A program made the translations under genes and the position numbers. 64,000 bases of DNA, from positions 930,001 through 994,000 of the forward strand of contig OY764162.1 of NCBI GenBank assembly GCA_963668185.1. The letters run 5' to 3'. Origin of the DNA: G963668185 sp963668185 (GTDB lineage: Bacteria; Chloroflexota; Dehalococcoidia; Lucifugimonadales; G963668185). How positions within the stretch are numbered: position 1 is the first letter of the stretch; every line of letters begins with the position of its first letter. The notes beneath the pieces are model-generated. The model was not told where the DNA came from. It worked only from the letters and a program-made list of their open reading frames with translations, and searched no databases. Below are positions 16,578 through 24,644 of the stretch, piece after piece.

Positions 16578-17465
16578 TCACTCCTGCTGGCGGCCGATCA
16601 CACTCTGCGCCAGGTCCATGAAGTTCTCGGCCGGAGTCGACAGCGTCTTGCCCTGGAGCGTAACGACTCCACCCTGGTCCACCGGAAGCAAGGCGGCAAG
16701 GCTGGCGACCCCAATGACCCGTTCGTCATCGGGGTCTATGGCAAGCCTGGGCCCTACCGATATGCCCACGTTCATGGCAACGTAGCGCTTGATCATGTCG
16801 AAGTTCTCCAACTCGACGATCACGTCATACTGGATGTTCCTGCGGCGAAAGGCATGTTCGAGCAACGCCCTCGTGTGTGACTGCCGGCCCCGGAGTATGA
16901 GCGGGTAGCGGCCTATCTGCTCCAGCGACGTTACTGGCTCACGTAACAGCGGATGCCCCTGCGGAGCGATGAGCACCCGCTCGTACGGGAACAGGCCTCG
17001 GAACTCCAGCGTGGCCGAGTACACCGGCCTCGCCAGGAACCCCATGTCAACTTCGCCCTCCTCCACAAGCGCCAGCACCTCGTTCCGCAGCGCGGACCGC
17101 ATCCTCAGGTGCACGTGAGGGAACCTGGTCCTGAACTCGCTCACCACGCGCAGCAGCGTGTGAGGAATGATGTCGTGCGTGGCCGCGATCGCCACGGGCC
17201 CCTCCTCCTCAGCCATCGCCGTCTGGGATGCCAGGGCGTCGATTCCTTCGACGAGCGGAGTTGCAAGCTGAGACAGGGTGGCGCCCGCGAGCGTCAGTTG
17301 GATGGGGCGCTTCATACGGTCGAAGAGCTTGGCGTTGAGCTCCGTTTCCAGCTTTTTTATGTGAGTTGTCGCCGTAGGCTGCCCGATGTTCAGATTGTCC
17401 GCAGCCTTCGAGATACTCCGCAGTTTGGCCGCCGTGCAGAAAGTTCTCAACTCTCTAAGTTCCAT
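16578..17465 (-). CDS. LysR-family transcriptional regulator
   Basis: LysR-type regulator, 295 aa. The N-terminal winged helix is MELRELRTFCTAAKLRSISK, then AADNLNIGQPTATTHIKKLE with the recognition helix. The periplasmic-binding-like effector domain runs from about residue 90 (GPVAIAATHDIIPHTLLRVV) to the end. The helix sequence SISKAADNLNIGQPTATTHI resembles the CysB/Cbl subgroup, but I would not infer the ligand from that. ATG at 17465. It is convergent with the sortase gene and divergent from the 54-aa gene at 17614; the 148-bp intergenic region between the divergent pair is a likely operator, although no clear T-N11-A box could be singled out. Confidence 0.92.
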   Translation of the reverse strand: MELRELRTFCTAAKLRSISKAADNLNIGQPTATTHIKKLETELNAKLFDRMKRPIQLTLAGATLSQLATPLVEGIDALASQTAMAEEEGPVAIAATHDIIPHTLLRVVSEFRTRFPHVHLRMRSALRNEVLALVEEGEVDMGFLARPVYSATLEFRGLFPYERVLIAPQGHPLLREPVTSLEQIGRYPLILRGRQSHTRALLEHAFRRRNIQYDVIVELENFDMIKRYVAMNVGISVGPRLAIDPDDERVIGVASLAALLPVDQGGVVTLQGKTLSTPAENFMDLAQSVIGRQQE

Positions 17466-17613
17466 CGGTCACTCCGTTCCCCGCAGTATCAACGAGCCGA
17501 ATGTAAACATCATACTGCATGACTTCACGCAATTTTACCGCCGGCCTGAGAATTACTGTAGGAACCATGGTTCAGGCAGATGCAAATCCAAAAGAAGTGA
17601 GAGGTGAAGCGAG

Positions 17614-17778
17614 ATGATCAACACAATTCTGGGCCGGCTGCCGGTGAGACTGAACTCGGACTTCGAGTACTACCTGAGGAACCTGGAACGCAGGAGCGCC
17701 CATGGCCTGCCGTCCATCCAGGAAGCCAGGAGGGACTACCGGGCCGCCGTGCGGTCCAGGCACCCGTTCATACCGTAG
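17614..17778 (+). CDS. Small hypothetical protein, 54 aa
   Basis: A 54-codon reading frame starting ATG 17614 (MINTILGRLPVRLNSDFEYY) and ending TAG 17778, preceded by a GAGAGGTG-type ribosome site. It has no signal peptide or membrane segment and is rich in Arg and aromatic residues. It is divergent from the LysR gene and followed within 35 bp by a perfect intrinsic terminator, which supports it as a real short transcription unit. I recognise no family. Confidence 0.55.
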   Translation: MINTILGRLPVRLNSDFEYYLRNLERRSAHGLPSIQEARRDYRAAVRSRHPFIP

Positions 17779-17811
17779 GCCCATCCGTAAGCGATCGAAC
17801 CGGCTGATTCG

Positions 17812-17843
17812 AGGACGCTCCGCATTAGCGGAGCGTCCTTGCT
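17812..17843 (+). terminator. Intrinsic terminator
   Basis: Perfect 12-bp stem AGGACGCTCCGC / GCGGAGCGTCCT with ATTA loop (17812-17839), followed by a short T-rich tail. It ends the small transcription unit before ftsY; the tail is weak, so termination may be partial. Confidence 0.8.
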
Positions 17844-17919
17844 TTGCACATCACATCGCTGGTATCCCTCCGCTCGGAGATGGGACAATGGGGCGCACCA
17901 GCCAAAGGAGATTCATCCG

Positions 17920-18858
17920 GTGAGATTCCTGCGCCGGGACAGCAAGAACAGGACCAGAGACGCCGCTCGGAAGACGCGGCGGGCATGGTTCGGGCGCGTC
18001 GCCTCCATGTTCCGGGGGCAACCCCTGGACGAAGAGGTCTGGGATAGCCTGGAGGAGGCGCTGATCTCGTCTGACATTGGCGTATCCACCGCGATGGAAC
18101 TGCTGGAGAACGTGCGGGAGGAAGCCCGGAACTCGTCGCTGGACAGCGCTGACGACGCGATCGCGTTGGTGAAGCGGAAGATCGCCGACGCGCTGCGAAC
18201 CTCCGGCGACGGGCGCGGCCTGGACCTAGACAGGACGCCCGCTGTCGTGCTTGTCGTCGGCGTCAACGGAGCCGGCAAGACCACCAGCATCGCGAAGTTG
18301 GCCAGGGCGCACCAGAACTCGGGACGGTCTGTGATCCTGGGCGCCGCCGACACCTTTCGGGCGGCAGGCATCGAGCAGCTACAGGAGTGGGGCAAGCGGC
18401 TGGGCATAGACGTCATCGCCCACCAGAGTGGCGGAGACCCAGGGGCCGTGGCGTTCGATACGGTCCAGGCGGCCAGGGCGCGCAATGCCGACGTCGCCAT
18501 CATCGACACGGCGGGCAGACTCCAGAACAGGACCAACCTGATGCAGGAGCTTCGAAAGGTGCACCGCATAGCGGAACAGCAGGCGAAGGGCTGGGCGTTC
18601 CATGTGCTCCTCGCGCTTGACGCCACTACGGGCCAGAACGGGCTGGCGCAGGCCCGTTCATTCACCGAAGCGGTCAAGTGCGACGGCGTGTTTCTCGCCA
18701 AGCTCGATGGCTCGTCCAAAGGCGGCATCGTCGTGGCGATCGCCGAGGAACTGGGGCTGCCGGTGCTGTACGTGGGCACGGGGGAGTCGCCGGACGACAT
18801 AGCCGCGTTCGAGCCGCGAGAGTTCGCCGACGCCCTGTTCGACGAGGAGACGGCCTAG
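17920..18858 (+). CDS. ftsY: Signal recognition particle receptor FtsY
   Basis: GTPase receptor that docks SRP-ribosome complexes at the membrane. The NG domain is complete: GVNGAGKTTSIAKLA (G1), LGAADTFRAAGIEQLQ (G2/insertion box), IIDTAGRLQNRTNLM (G3), TKLDG-like LAKLDGSSKGG (G4) and VLYVGTGESPDDI (G5). The acidic A domain is short (about 30 residues), as in many non-proteobacterial FtsY proteins. The GTG at 17920 has AAAGGAG 9 nt upstream and gives 312 aa; the frame stays open upstream without a ribosome site. Its stop overlaps the convergent hom stop by 4 bp. Confidence 0.95.
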   Translation: MRFLRRDSKNRTRDAARKTRRAWFGRVASMFRGQPLDEEVWDSLEEALISSDIGVSTAMELLENVREEARNSSLDSADDAIALVKRKIADALRTSGDGRGLDLDRTPAVVLVVGVNGAGKTTSIAKLARAHQNSGRSVILGAADTFRAAGIEQLQEWGKRLGIDVIAHQSGGDPGAVAFDTVQAARARNADVAIIDTAGRLQNRTNLMQELRKVHRIAEQQAKGWAFHVLLALDATTGQNGLAQARSFTEAVKCDGVFLAKLDGSSKGGIVVAIAEELGLPVLYVGTGESPDDIAAFEPREFADALFDEETA

Positions 18859-20162
18859 GCTTTCGGCCAGTCCTCCACCCGGATCAGGTTGCCGACCTCG
18901 CCGACGACGTCGAGACTGCCAATAGCGTTGACGGCGCGCTGGACCGCGTCCTCGTTCGCGACGTGCGTCATGAGCACAAGCTCCGCCTGGCCGGACGCCT
19001 CGTCGGCGCTCTTCTGGATGACCGAATCGATGCTGATGCGCAGGTCGCCCAGTATCCTGGTGATCTGCGCGAGCACCCCCGGCCTGTCCTTGACCGACAT
19101 CCTGACGTAGTAGCGCGTTTCCAGTTCGGAAAACGGCAGGACCCCAAGCTCGGATGAGGGCGCGGCAGGCGTCGGCGCAGCGCCTCCGGCCATGCCGCGA
19201 ACGATGTCTATCACGTCGCCCATGACCGCGCTGGCCGTGGGCAGGGAGCCAGCGCCGCGCCCGTGGAACGTGATCAGGCCCGCAAGGTCCGTCTCCATCT
19301 CCACGGCGTTGTACACCCCGGAGACTTTGCCCATCAGTTCGTCCTGCGGGACCATCGTCGGGTGCACCCTGGCATGGATGCCGTCGCCGGTGCTGCTCGC
19401 GAGTGCGAGTAGCTTGATCGAGTATCCCAGCTCTCCGGCGTACTGGAAGTCGCGCGCCTGCAGCCTCGTGATTCCTTCGTGGTAAACGTCGGTGTCGCGG
19501 ACGCCGGCGCGGAACGCCAGGCTGGAGAGGACCGCCAGCTTGTAAGCGGCATCCACGCCTTCGACGTCGTCGGCAGGGTCGGCCTCTGCGTATCCGAGTT
19601 CCTGCGCCTCTTGCAGCGCCGTCTCGAAGTCGAGTCCGTCGCTGGCCATTCTCGTTAGTATGTAGTTGGTGGTGCCGTTGATGATGGCGCGGATCGTACG
19701 GACGTTGTTGGCCGCCAGGTCACGCACCAGCGGCGAGATGATCGGCGTGCCGCCTCCGACGCTCGCCTCGAACAGCACGCGCACCCCGTGCTCCGACGCC
19801 GCGGCCAGAACCTCGGGGCCGCTGCTCGCCATGACCTCTTTGTTTGCCGTGACCACGTGCTTGCCGGCGGCGATGGCGCGGAGGATGTAGTCGCGGGCCG
19901 GACTCCGGCCGCCCATGACCTCAACCACCACGTCGATGTCCGGATCGTTCAGTACGTCGTCAGCGTCTGTCGTGAGAACGCCGTGCTGGACCGCGGCTTC
20001 CCTCGGCTTGGCGGCGTCGCGTACCAGAGCGCGCTTGAGGCGGATCTCCCTGCCCGCCAGGGACGCGACGTGACCGGGCTTGTCTCCGAGAACGCGGGCT
20101 ACTCCCCCGCCGACCACGCCGAGCCCAAGCAGTCCTATCTGGACCGTAGAATTAGAACTCAA
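18855..20162 (-). CDS. hom: Homoserine dehydrogenase
   Basis: NAD(P)-dependent reduction of aspartate semialdehyde to homoserine, the branch point to threonine and methionine. The 435-aa protein has the dinucleotide fold VQIGLLGLGVVGGGVARVLG, the catalytic core SVGGGTPIISPLV with INGTTNYILTRM, and LGYAEADPADDVEGVDAAYK. A C-terminal ACT domain (YYVRMSVKDRPGVLAQITRI) implies feedback control by an amino acid, usually threonine. Start TTG at 20162, two nucleotides after the stop of the upstream foldase gene, so the two are one transcript. Confidence 0.96.
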   Translation of the reverse strand: MSSNSTVQIGLLGLGVVGGGVARVLGDKPGHVASLAGREIRLKRALVRDAAKPREAAVQHGVLTTDADDVLNDPDIDVVVEVMGGRSPARDYILRAIAAGKHVVTANKEVMASSGPEVLAAASEHGVRVLFEASVGGGTPIISPLVRDLAANNVRTIRAIINGTTNYILTRMASDGLDFETALQEAQELGYAEADPADDVEGVDAAYKLAVLSSLAFRAGVRDTDVYHEGITRLQARDFQYAGELGYSIKLLALASSTGDGIHARVHPTMVPQDELMGKVSGVYNAVEMETDLAGLITFHGRGAGSLPTASAVMGDVIDIVRGMAGGAAPTPAAPSSELGVLPFSELETRYYVRMSVKDRPGVLAQITRILGDLRISIDSVIQKSADEASGQAELVLMTHVANEDAVQRAVNAIGSLDVVGEVGNLIRVEDWPKA

Positions 20163-20164
20163 GG

Positions 20165-21292
20165 CTAACTTTGGGGCGCAGCCTGTCGGGTGATCCCGAT
20201 CAGCTTGGCGCCAATGTCAGGCGGCTCCGAGAAACCCAACTGTAGAAGCACCCAGTCGTAGATGTCGCTGTTCAGGGCCGAGTACACGTCGAACTCCGCC
20301 CTGCGTTCGTTCACCCAGTCCGTCAAGGCGCGGGACTTGAGTTCGTTCCAGTGCTCCTCGGACAGGTCCCTCGCCTGCTCCTTGCCGCCAACCATGAAAT
20401 AGAAGAAGACCCTGTTGGTCTTGTCTTCGTAGTCGGGCAGACGCTGGCTCAACTGTCCCACCTCGAGGTCGAACAGCACGTCATCATAGTCTTCGAGGAT
20501 GCCCTTGGGCATCCATCCAAGCTCGCCGCTCTTCCGCACCGTGTCGCGAGCGTCGCGGGAGAACTCTCTGACAACTCCCCTGAACGCCTCGATGTACTCC
20601 TCCGGGGTCTCTGCCTGCTCGATGGCGAACTCGTACTTCTCCTCCATGATGTCGAACTCCTGGCCTTCGAGCATCACTACCCGGAAGACCCTGACATGTT
20701 CCGCGAAGCGGGGCACGGACTCGCTCATGAACTGCACAAGCTTCTCCCGCGTCATCGACCGTCTGATGGTATCGCGGTGCTCGTCCTCGCTCAGTTGAAT
20801 GGCGTTCAGGTACCCGCTGTACAACTCCCTGAATTCGCGCTCCGCCTGTTCAGGGTCCGAACTTGGCCGCCTTAGCACCAGCTCCCTTATGTGCAAGTCC
20901 AACTCCTCTTCGGAGACCGTCACGCCAAACTTCGGGGCGGACTGGACCAGGATCTCGTGCTGCACGAGGTTCTGAAGCACGTTGAACACTTCGGTGGCGG
21001 TCTCCATCTGGATGCCCAGGTACTCTGCGCCCCTCTGCTGGACGCGCACCAGCTTGACCAGGTCGCCGCGCGTGTACTCGACGTCGTTGACTCTGACCAT
21101 GACTTCGCGGGGAGGCAGGACGAAGTTGATGACATAAGCCGCGATGAGAATCCCCGCCATTGCGAGGATGAATACGCCCGCGACGGCCACGACCAGCTTG
21201 GTCCTCCGCCTCCGGCCGGCGAGGTCAACAGACTCTCTTCTTGGGTCTTCCCCTGAAGAGGAACGGCGGCGGATTCTTCTCTGTGCTGCCAC
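20165..21292 (-). CDS. SurA/PrsA-like membrane-anchored foldase (PPIase-like)
   Basis: Probable extracytoplasmic chaperone. A very basic N-terminus (RRIRRRSSSGEDPRR) is followed by one membrane segment (~residues 32-57). Then comes a SurA_N-like helical region (NDVEYTRGDLVKLVRVQQRG ... VFNVLQNLVQHEILVQSAPK) and a C-terminal parvulin-like part (FSRDARDTVRKSGELGWMP). The GELGW motif is typical of parvulins, but the rest of the active site is hard to see, so it may be a chaperone with weak isomerase activity. GTG start at 21292. It is co-transcribed with hom, which lies 2 nt downstream; there is no obvious functional link between the two. Confidence 0.75.
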   Translation of the reverse strand: MAAQRRIRRRSSSGEDPRRESVDLAGRRRRTKLVVAVAGVFILAMAGILIAAYVINFVLPPREVMVRVNDVEYTRGDLVKLVRVQQRGAEYLGIQMETATEVFNVLQNLVQHEILVQSAPKFGVTVSEEELDLHIRELVLRRPSSDPEQAEREFRELYSGYLNAIQLSEDEHRDTIRRSMTREKLVQFMSESVPRFAEHVRVFRVVMLEGQEFDIMEEKYEFAIEQAETPEEYIEAFRGVVREFSRDARDTVRKSGELGWMPKGILEDYDDVLFDLEVGQLSQRLPDYEDKTNRVFFYFMVGGKEQARDLSEEHWNELKSRALTDWVNERRAEFDVYSALNSDIYDWVLLQLGFSEPPDIGAKLIGITRQAAPQS

Positions 21293-21354
21293 TGCTCAAC
21301 TCCCCAAGCGCGGGCGCGGGCCTAGAGACCAGGCCACGCGGGCGGCGTCCCGGC

Positions 21355-21873
21355 CTAGCCCGGGAAACGTTGGCTCAGCGCTCCTGTGCGGCTGAACGGA
21401 ATCAGGCCGATGTGCCGCGCCCGCTTGATAGCGGTCGCCAGCGCGCGCTGGTGCTTGGCGCAGGTGCCGGTCTTCCTGCGTCCCTCTATCTTGAACATGT
21501 CCGAGACGTATCTCCTCAGAGGAGCCACGTCCTTGTAATCGATTGTCGTGACGTGATCTACGCAGAACGAGCACACCCTTCGGCGGGGGAAATACCGCCC
21601 ACGGCCTCTGCGTCCGCCTCGCGGGCCGGGCCGGGAGTCCCTGTACGGCGCGCCCTGGCTTGGAGGGCCGGAAGAAGGCGCGGCCGGGGCTGCCGTCTGC
21701 TGCGGAGCCGGCGCGACCGGGGCTGACGGCGCTGCCGCCTGCTGCGGAGCCGGCGCGGCAGGCGCTTCAGTCTGCGCGGCGGGTGCAGCCGCCGCAGGCG
21801 CCGCCGGTTGCGCGGCGGGCCCTGGAGCGGGCGCCGCCTCGGTGCTTGTCGTCTCGGTGTTCTCCGTTGTCAT
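21355..21873 (-). CDS. rpsR: 30S ribosomal protein S18 with long Ala/Pro N-terminal extension
   Basis: Ribosomal protein bS18. The family domain is the last ~75 residues: RRRVCSFCVDHVTTIDYKDV, APLRRYVSDMFKIEGRRKTG and TCAKHQRALATAIKRARHIG. The Cys residues CSFC...C are those of the zinc-bearing (C+) form. It is preceded by about 95 residues of Ala/Pro/Gln-rich, low-complexity sequence ending in a GGRRGRGR basic patch, so the protein is 172 aa instead of the usual 75-90. The frame has a good ATG at 21873 and no internal Met start before the S18 domain, so the extension is probably translated. Last gene of rpsF-ssb-rpsR. Confidence 0.93.
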   Translation of the reverse strand: MTTENTETTSTEAAPAPGPAAQPAAPAAAAPAAQTEAPAAPAPQQAAAPSAPVAPAPQQTAAPAAPSSGPPSQGAPYRDSRPGPRGGRRGRGRYFPRRRVCSFCVDHVTTIDYKDVAPLRRYVSDMFKIEGRRKTGTCAKHQRALATAIKRARHIGLIPFSRTGALSQRFPG

Positions 21874-21970
21874 CTGTCCTTCCGTACCTCTTTGCGAACG
21901 AGGCTCGCCTGCCCCTGGTCGCTCCTGTCTATTTCAACGTAACCCTGTGCCGATCGGATTTCCCGCGCGC

Positions 21971-22369
21971 CTACCAAGGCAGATCGTCTTCCCCAGCGCC
22001 GGGCGTCGGCCCCATGTCATCGCCGCCGTCGGATGGGCCGCCTCCGCTGAGGAAAACTACCTGGTTCGCATTGATTTCAAGGTTGAATCTCTGCTGTCCA
22101 TCCTGTCCGGTCCATGTGCGGGTGCTCAGCCTGCCCTCCACGTACACCTGCCTGCCTTTGCTAAGGTACTGATTTACCGTTTCCGCCAACTGGTTCCAGG
22201 CACTGACGGTGAACCACTCGGTCTCTTCACGCCGCTCGCCGGCGCCCGTCGTGTACACCCGGTTCACGGCGATTCGGAAGGACGTGACCGCCGCGCCGTT
22301 AGGCGTGTAGCGCATCTCCGGGTCGGTCCCCAGATTGCCTATGATCATCATCTTGTTCAGTCCGGCCAT
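21971..22369 (-). CDS. ssb: Single-stranded DNA-binding protein
   Basis: SSB, 132 aa. OB-fold start LNKMMIIGNLGTDPEMRYTP, then SFRIAVNRVY, EWFTVSAWNQLAETVNQYL and GRQVYVEGRLSTRTW. The C-terminal tail is Gly/Asp-rich and ends DDLPW, the acidic-hydrophobic tip (usually DDIPF) that recruits replication and repair partners, here with Trp in the final position. It lies between rpsF and rpsR as in many bacteria. ATG at 22369; the 190-bp gap to rpsF holds a repeat. Confidence 0.95.
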   Translation of the reverse strand: MAGLNKMMIIGNLGTDPEMRYTPNGAAVTSFRIAVNRVYTTGAGERREETEWFTVSAWNQLAETVNQYLSKGRQVYVEGRLSTRTWTGQDGQQRFNLEINANQVVFLSGGGPSDGGDDMGPTPGAGEDDLPW

Positions 22370-22460
22370 TTAGGCATGTCCTTTGGTTGGATTACTCAGC
22401 TAGTGCGTGGCAGGCGACTGTCAGACCGTATCTAAAAACACTGGAAAGCGTCCTTCTCTG

Positions 22461-22520
22461 GCCCCTTCTCCAGTCTGCTGGGGAAGAGCCTGTCCTGAGT
22501 CCCTCGAAGGGTTGGGATGG
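22461..22520 (+). repeat. Diverged R1 hairpin repeat with R3-like insert, inside the rpsF-ssb operon
   Basis: CCCCTTCTCCAGTCTGCTGG begins a copy of the R1 hairpin, then a GAGCCTGTCCTGAGTCCCTC insert related to family R3, then GGGTTGGGATGGGG, the R1 tail. It lies between rpsF and ssb, so it is transcribed in the ribosomal operon. Confidence 0.65.
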
Positions 22521-22559
22521 GGTTCTCCTCCGATGAGCGGAGTTGGACATATTACCCTC

Positions 22560-22856
22560 TTAGACCTTCACCACAAGGTGGCGGATGACGCCCTGGTCCG
22601 CGTTGAGCGTCCGCTCCACCTGCAGGGCCGTCTCAGGGCTGGCCGTGAAGCGCGAAAGGAGATAGCTCCCCTCCTGGAACTTCTGGATAGGGTAAGCGAG
22701 CCGCCGAAGCCCCCACGCCTCGTGATGCGTCATCTCTCCGCCGCCATTCTGGACCATGCCGTCCACCCGCTCCTGGGCGGCGCTGACCTCATCGTCGCTG
22801 GCCTCCGGACTCACTATCATCACCAACTCGTAGTTTCTGGAACGCTCTGTCACCAA
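22560..22856 (-). CDS. rpsF: 30S ribosomal protein S6
   Basis: Ribosomal protein bS6, 97-98 aa. Family features: RNYELVMIVSPEASDDEVSA, the helix with VDGMVQNGGGE, HEAWGLRRLAYPIQKFQEGS and VERTLNADQGVIRHLVVKV. The start is either TTG 22856 or the adjacent GTG 22853; both give nearly the same protein. First gene of rpsF-ssb-rpsR, behind an extended -10 promoter. Confidence 0.95.
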   Translation of the reverse strand: MVTERSRNYELVMIVSPEASDDEVSAAQERVDGMVQNGGGEMTHHEAWGLRRLAYPIQKFQEGSYLLSRFTASPETALQVERTLNADQGVIRHLVVKV

Positions 22857-22890
22857 ACCCTGTACCTCAGTCTCTCAGGTAAACCGCCAG

Positions 22891-22899
22891 ATTATAGCA
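22891..22899 (-). promoter_or_regulatory. Extended -10 promoter element of rpsF-ssb-rpsR
   Basis: Reverse strand TGCTATAAT (22899 to 22891) is a perfect TATAAT with an upstream TGn extension, about 35 nt before the rpsF start. The -35 region is weak, as expected for extended -10 promoters. It is nested in a small palindrome CCGCCA / TGGCGG (22885-22906). Confidence 0.7.
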
Positions 22900-22937
22900 T
22901 GGCGGCACTTTCCGCGGAGTTGAAACCTTTGCGTAAC

Positions 22938-23020
22938 CGTCATTCCGGCGCAGGCCGGAATCCAGAAGCAGGAATGGCAACTTGTCCGTAACCGTCATTC
23001 CGGCGGAGGCCGGAATCCAG
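22938..23020 (+). repeat. Two copies of R2 hairpin repeat
   Basis: CGTCATTCCGGC / GCCGGAATCCAG hairpins at 22938-22965 and 22993-23020, separated by 27 bp, both in the same orientation. Further copies lie at 24524, 42656 onward, 45108 and 63112. Confidence 0.85.
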
Positions 23021-23123
23021 CCAGCCGTTCGACCTTTCTTTCGGTCTTCTGTAATTGCGGTCCATGTCAGGCATAGCGAAAACTCTCCACCGCCTCCGGC
23101 AAGACGTTGCGCGCCTGCCGACG

Positions 23124-24401
23124 CTAGAGCGCGCCCTCCTCGCGCGCCTGCGTGAGCGCGGTCTCGTACGCCACCAGCGTTTGGTCAATGTCCTCGTCCG
23201 TGTGCACTGCGGAGAGGATCATCATGTTGGCCCCGCCCCATACGCCCTCGTTGATCAGAGCCTGCTGGAGTAGCCTCTGGGCGTCCGCGCTCATGCCCAT
23301 TCTTCCGGCGCCCACGATCTCACGGTCGCTCTCTTGGTCCGCGCCAAACCTGACGTGGACGATCGAAGAAACCCCGTAAGCGCTCGCGGGCACCTCGATC
23401 TTGGCGAACAGGTCGTTCAGGCCGGCCTTCAGCCGCTCGGCCTGCGCGTCCGCGCGCTCGTTGATCGGCTCGTCGGCCACGATCTGCAGCGCCGTCGATC
23501 CCGCGGCGGCGGAGAGCGGATTGGCGTTGAACGTGCCGGGGTGCGCGATCTTGCCGGGCGAGATCATGTCAATCACGTCCGCCCTGCCCGCCACGGCGCC
23601 TCCCGGCAGGCCTCCCGCGAGTATCTTGGCCAAGGCGCACAGGTCCGGCGTAACGCCGTACCGGTCCTGCATGCCGCCCCTGGCCCATCGGAAGCCGCTC
23701 ACCACCTCGTCGAAGAACAGCAGAACGCCCTTCCGGCTGGTCAGCTCCCGCAGGCCCTCGATGAACGAAGGCCCGATGACCACGTCGCCCTGAAAGACGA
23801 CGGCCGCGATGTCGTCGTCAGCGTCCAGCGTTCGCTCGACCTCGGAGAGGTCGTACGGCAGGACAACCATCGTCTCCCGCACAGCGACGGGGATCCCGTT
23901 GTCAAGATTGTCGCCCGCGGCCCCAACGAACGCGGCGTCGGACCACCCGTGGAACGCGCCCTGGAACTTCACGATCTTCCGCTTGCCCGTGAACGCCCTC
24001 GCCATGCGCATGCCCATCATGATGGCCTCTGTGCCGGAACTCTGGAATCGCAGCTTCTCCGCGCACGGCACCAACTGCTTGACGAGCGATCCCCAGCGCA
24101 TCTCCAACTCCGTGGAGGCGCTCAGATGCGTGCCCCGCTCCATCTGGTCCTGCACCGCCTTCACGATAGCCGGGTTGGCCTGGCCGAGGATCATCGCGCC
24201 GTGCCCCGTCCGGTAGTCCACGTACTCGTTGCCGTCCACGTCCCACTTCCGGGAACCCTGCCCCCGGTCCATGTACACGCGGAAGGGGTTCAGCTTCCGG
24301 CCATCGTGCGTGACCCCGTCCGGGAAGAGCTCCTCGGCAGTCGAGGACAACTCCACGGAAGTCGGGTGGAGTTCGTAGAATCTCTCAGTGATCGAAGGCA
24401 T
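23124..24401 (-). CDS. Class III aminotransferase, glutamate-1-semialdehyde aminomutase-like
   Basis: PLP-dependent fold-type I enzyme of 425 aa in the HemL-like branch. Visible: NPFRVYMDRGQGSRKWDVDG, ELEMRWGSLVKQLVPCAEKL, RFQSSGTEAIMMGMRMARAF (phosphate loop), the active-site Asp in LLFFDEVVSGFRWARGG, and the PLP lysine in CALAKILAGGLPGGAVAGR. True HemL usually has GKIIGGGLPVGAYGG; the variant here and the isolated location (no hem genes) suggest a secondary-metabolism or amino-acid aminotransferase, as seen in many HemL-like paralogues. ATG at 24401. I keep the general name. Confidence 0.85.
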   Translation of the reverse strand: MPSITERFYELHPTSVELSSTAEELFPDGVTHDGRKLNPFRVYMDRGQGSRKWDVDGNEYVDYRTGHGAMILGQANPAIVKAVQDQMERGTHLSASTELEMRWGSLVKQLVPCAEKLRFQSSGTEAIMMGMRMARAFTGKRKIVKFQGAFHGWSDAAFVGAAGDNLDNGIPVAVRETMVVLPYDLSEVERTLDADDDIAAVVFQGDVVIGPSFIEGLRELTSRKGVLLFFDEVVSGFRWARGGMQDRYGVTPDLCALAKILAGGLPGGAVAGRADVIDMISPGKIAHPGTFNANPLSAAAGSTALQIVADEPINERADAQAERLKAGLNDLFAKIEVPASAYGVSSIVHVRFGADQESDREIVGAGRMGMSADAQRLLQQALINEGVWGGANMMILSAVHTDEDIDQTLVAYETALTQAREEGAL

Positions 24402-24485
24402 GATCGCTCCTCTTCAGGCAACTCGGCGGCTCCGTGGATTATATTCGAGTCCCTCCGAGCGTGTCAGGCATTGCAGGGTCGGCGT

Positions 24486-24597
24486 AACTGTTCAGATTTC
24501 GTGGGACAGCTGCCTCACTATGCCGTCATACCGGCGAAGGCCGGTATCCAGAGGTGGGGGCGGGTGGGGTCTCCGCTCCCCAACTCTGAACACTTGC
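24486..24597 (+). repeat. MITE-like composite repeat, copy C (R2-type core)
   Basis: It has the same AACTGTTCAGA / TCTGAACACTT termini as copy B, but the core is a different hairpin: CGTCATACCGGC / GCCGGTATCCAG (24524-24551), the R2 family, where copies A and B carry R1. The right part (GGGGTCTCCGCTCCCC) is again a short palindrome. Confidence 0.75.
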
Positions 24598-24600
24598 CAG

Positions 24601-24630
24601 CCCACTCATGGTTCGACAGGCCCGCCACGA
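24601..24630 (-). repeat. Dispersed repeat family R3, reverse copy
   Basis: Read on the reverse strand this is CTCGTGGCGGGCCTGTCGAA followed by CCATGAGTGGG, matching the copy at 15282-15315. It directly abuts composite copy C and ends just before the ribosome site of the next gene. Confidence 0.6.
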
Positions 24631-24644
24631 GGTGAGATAATCGG

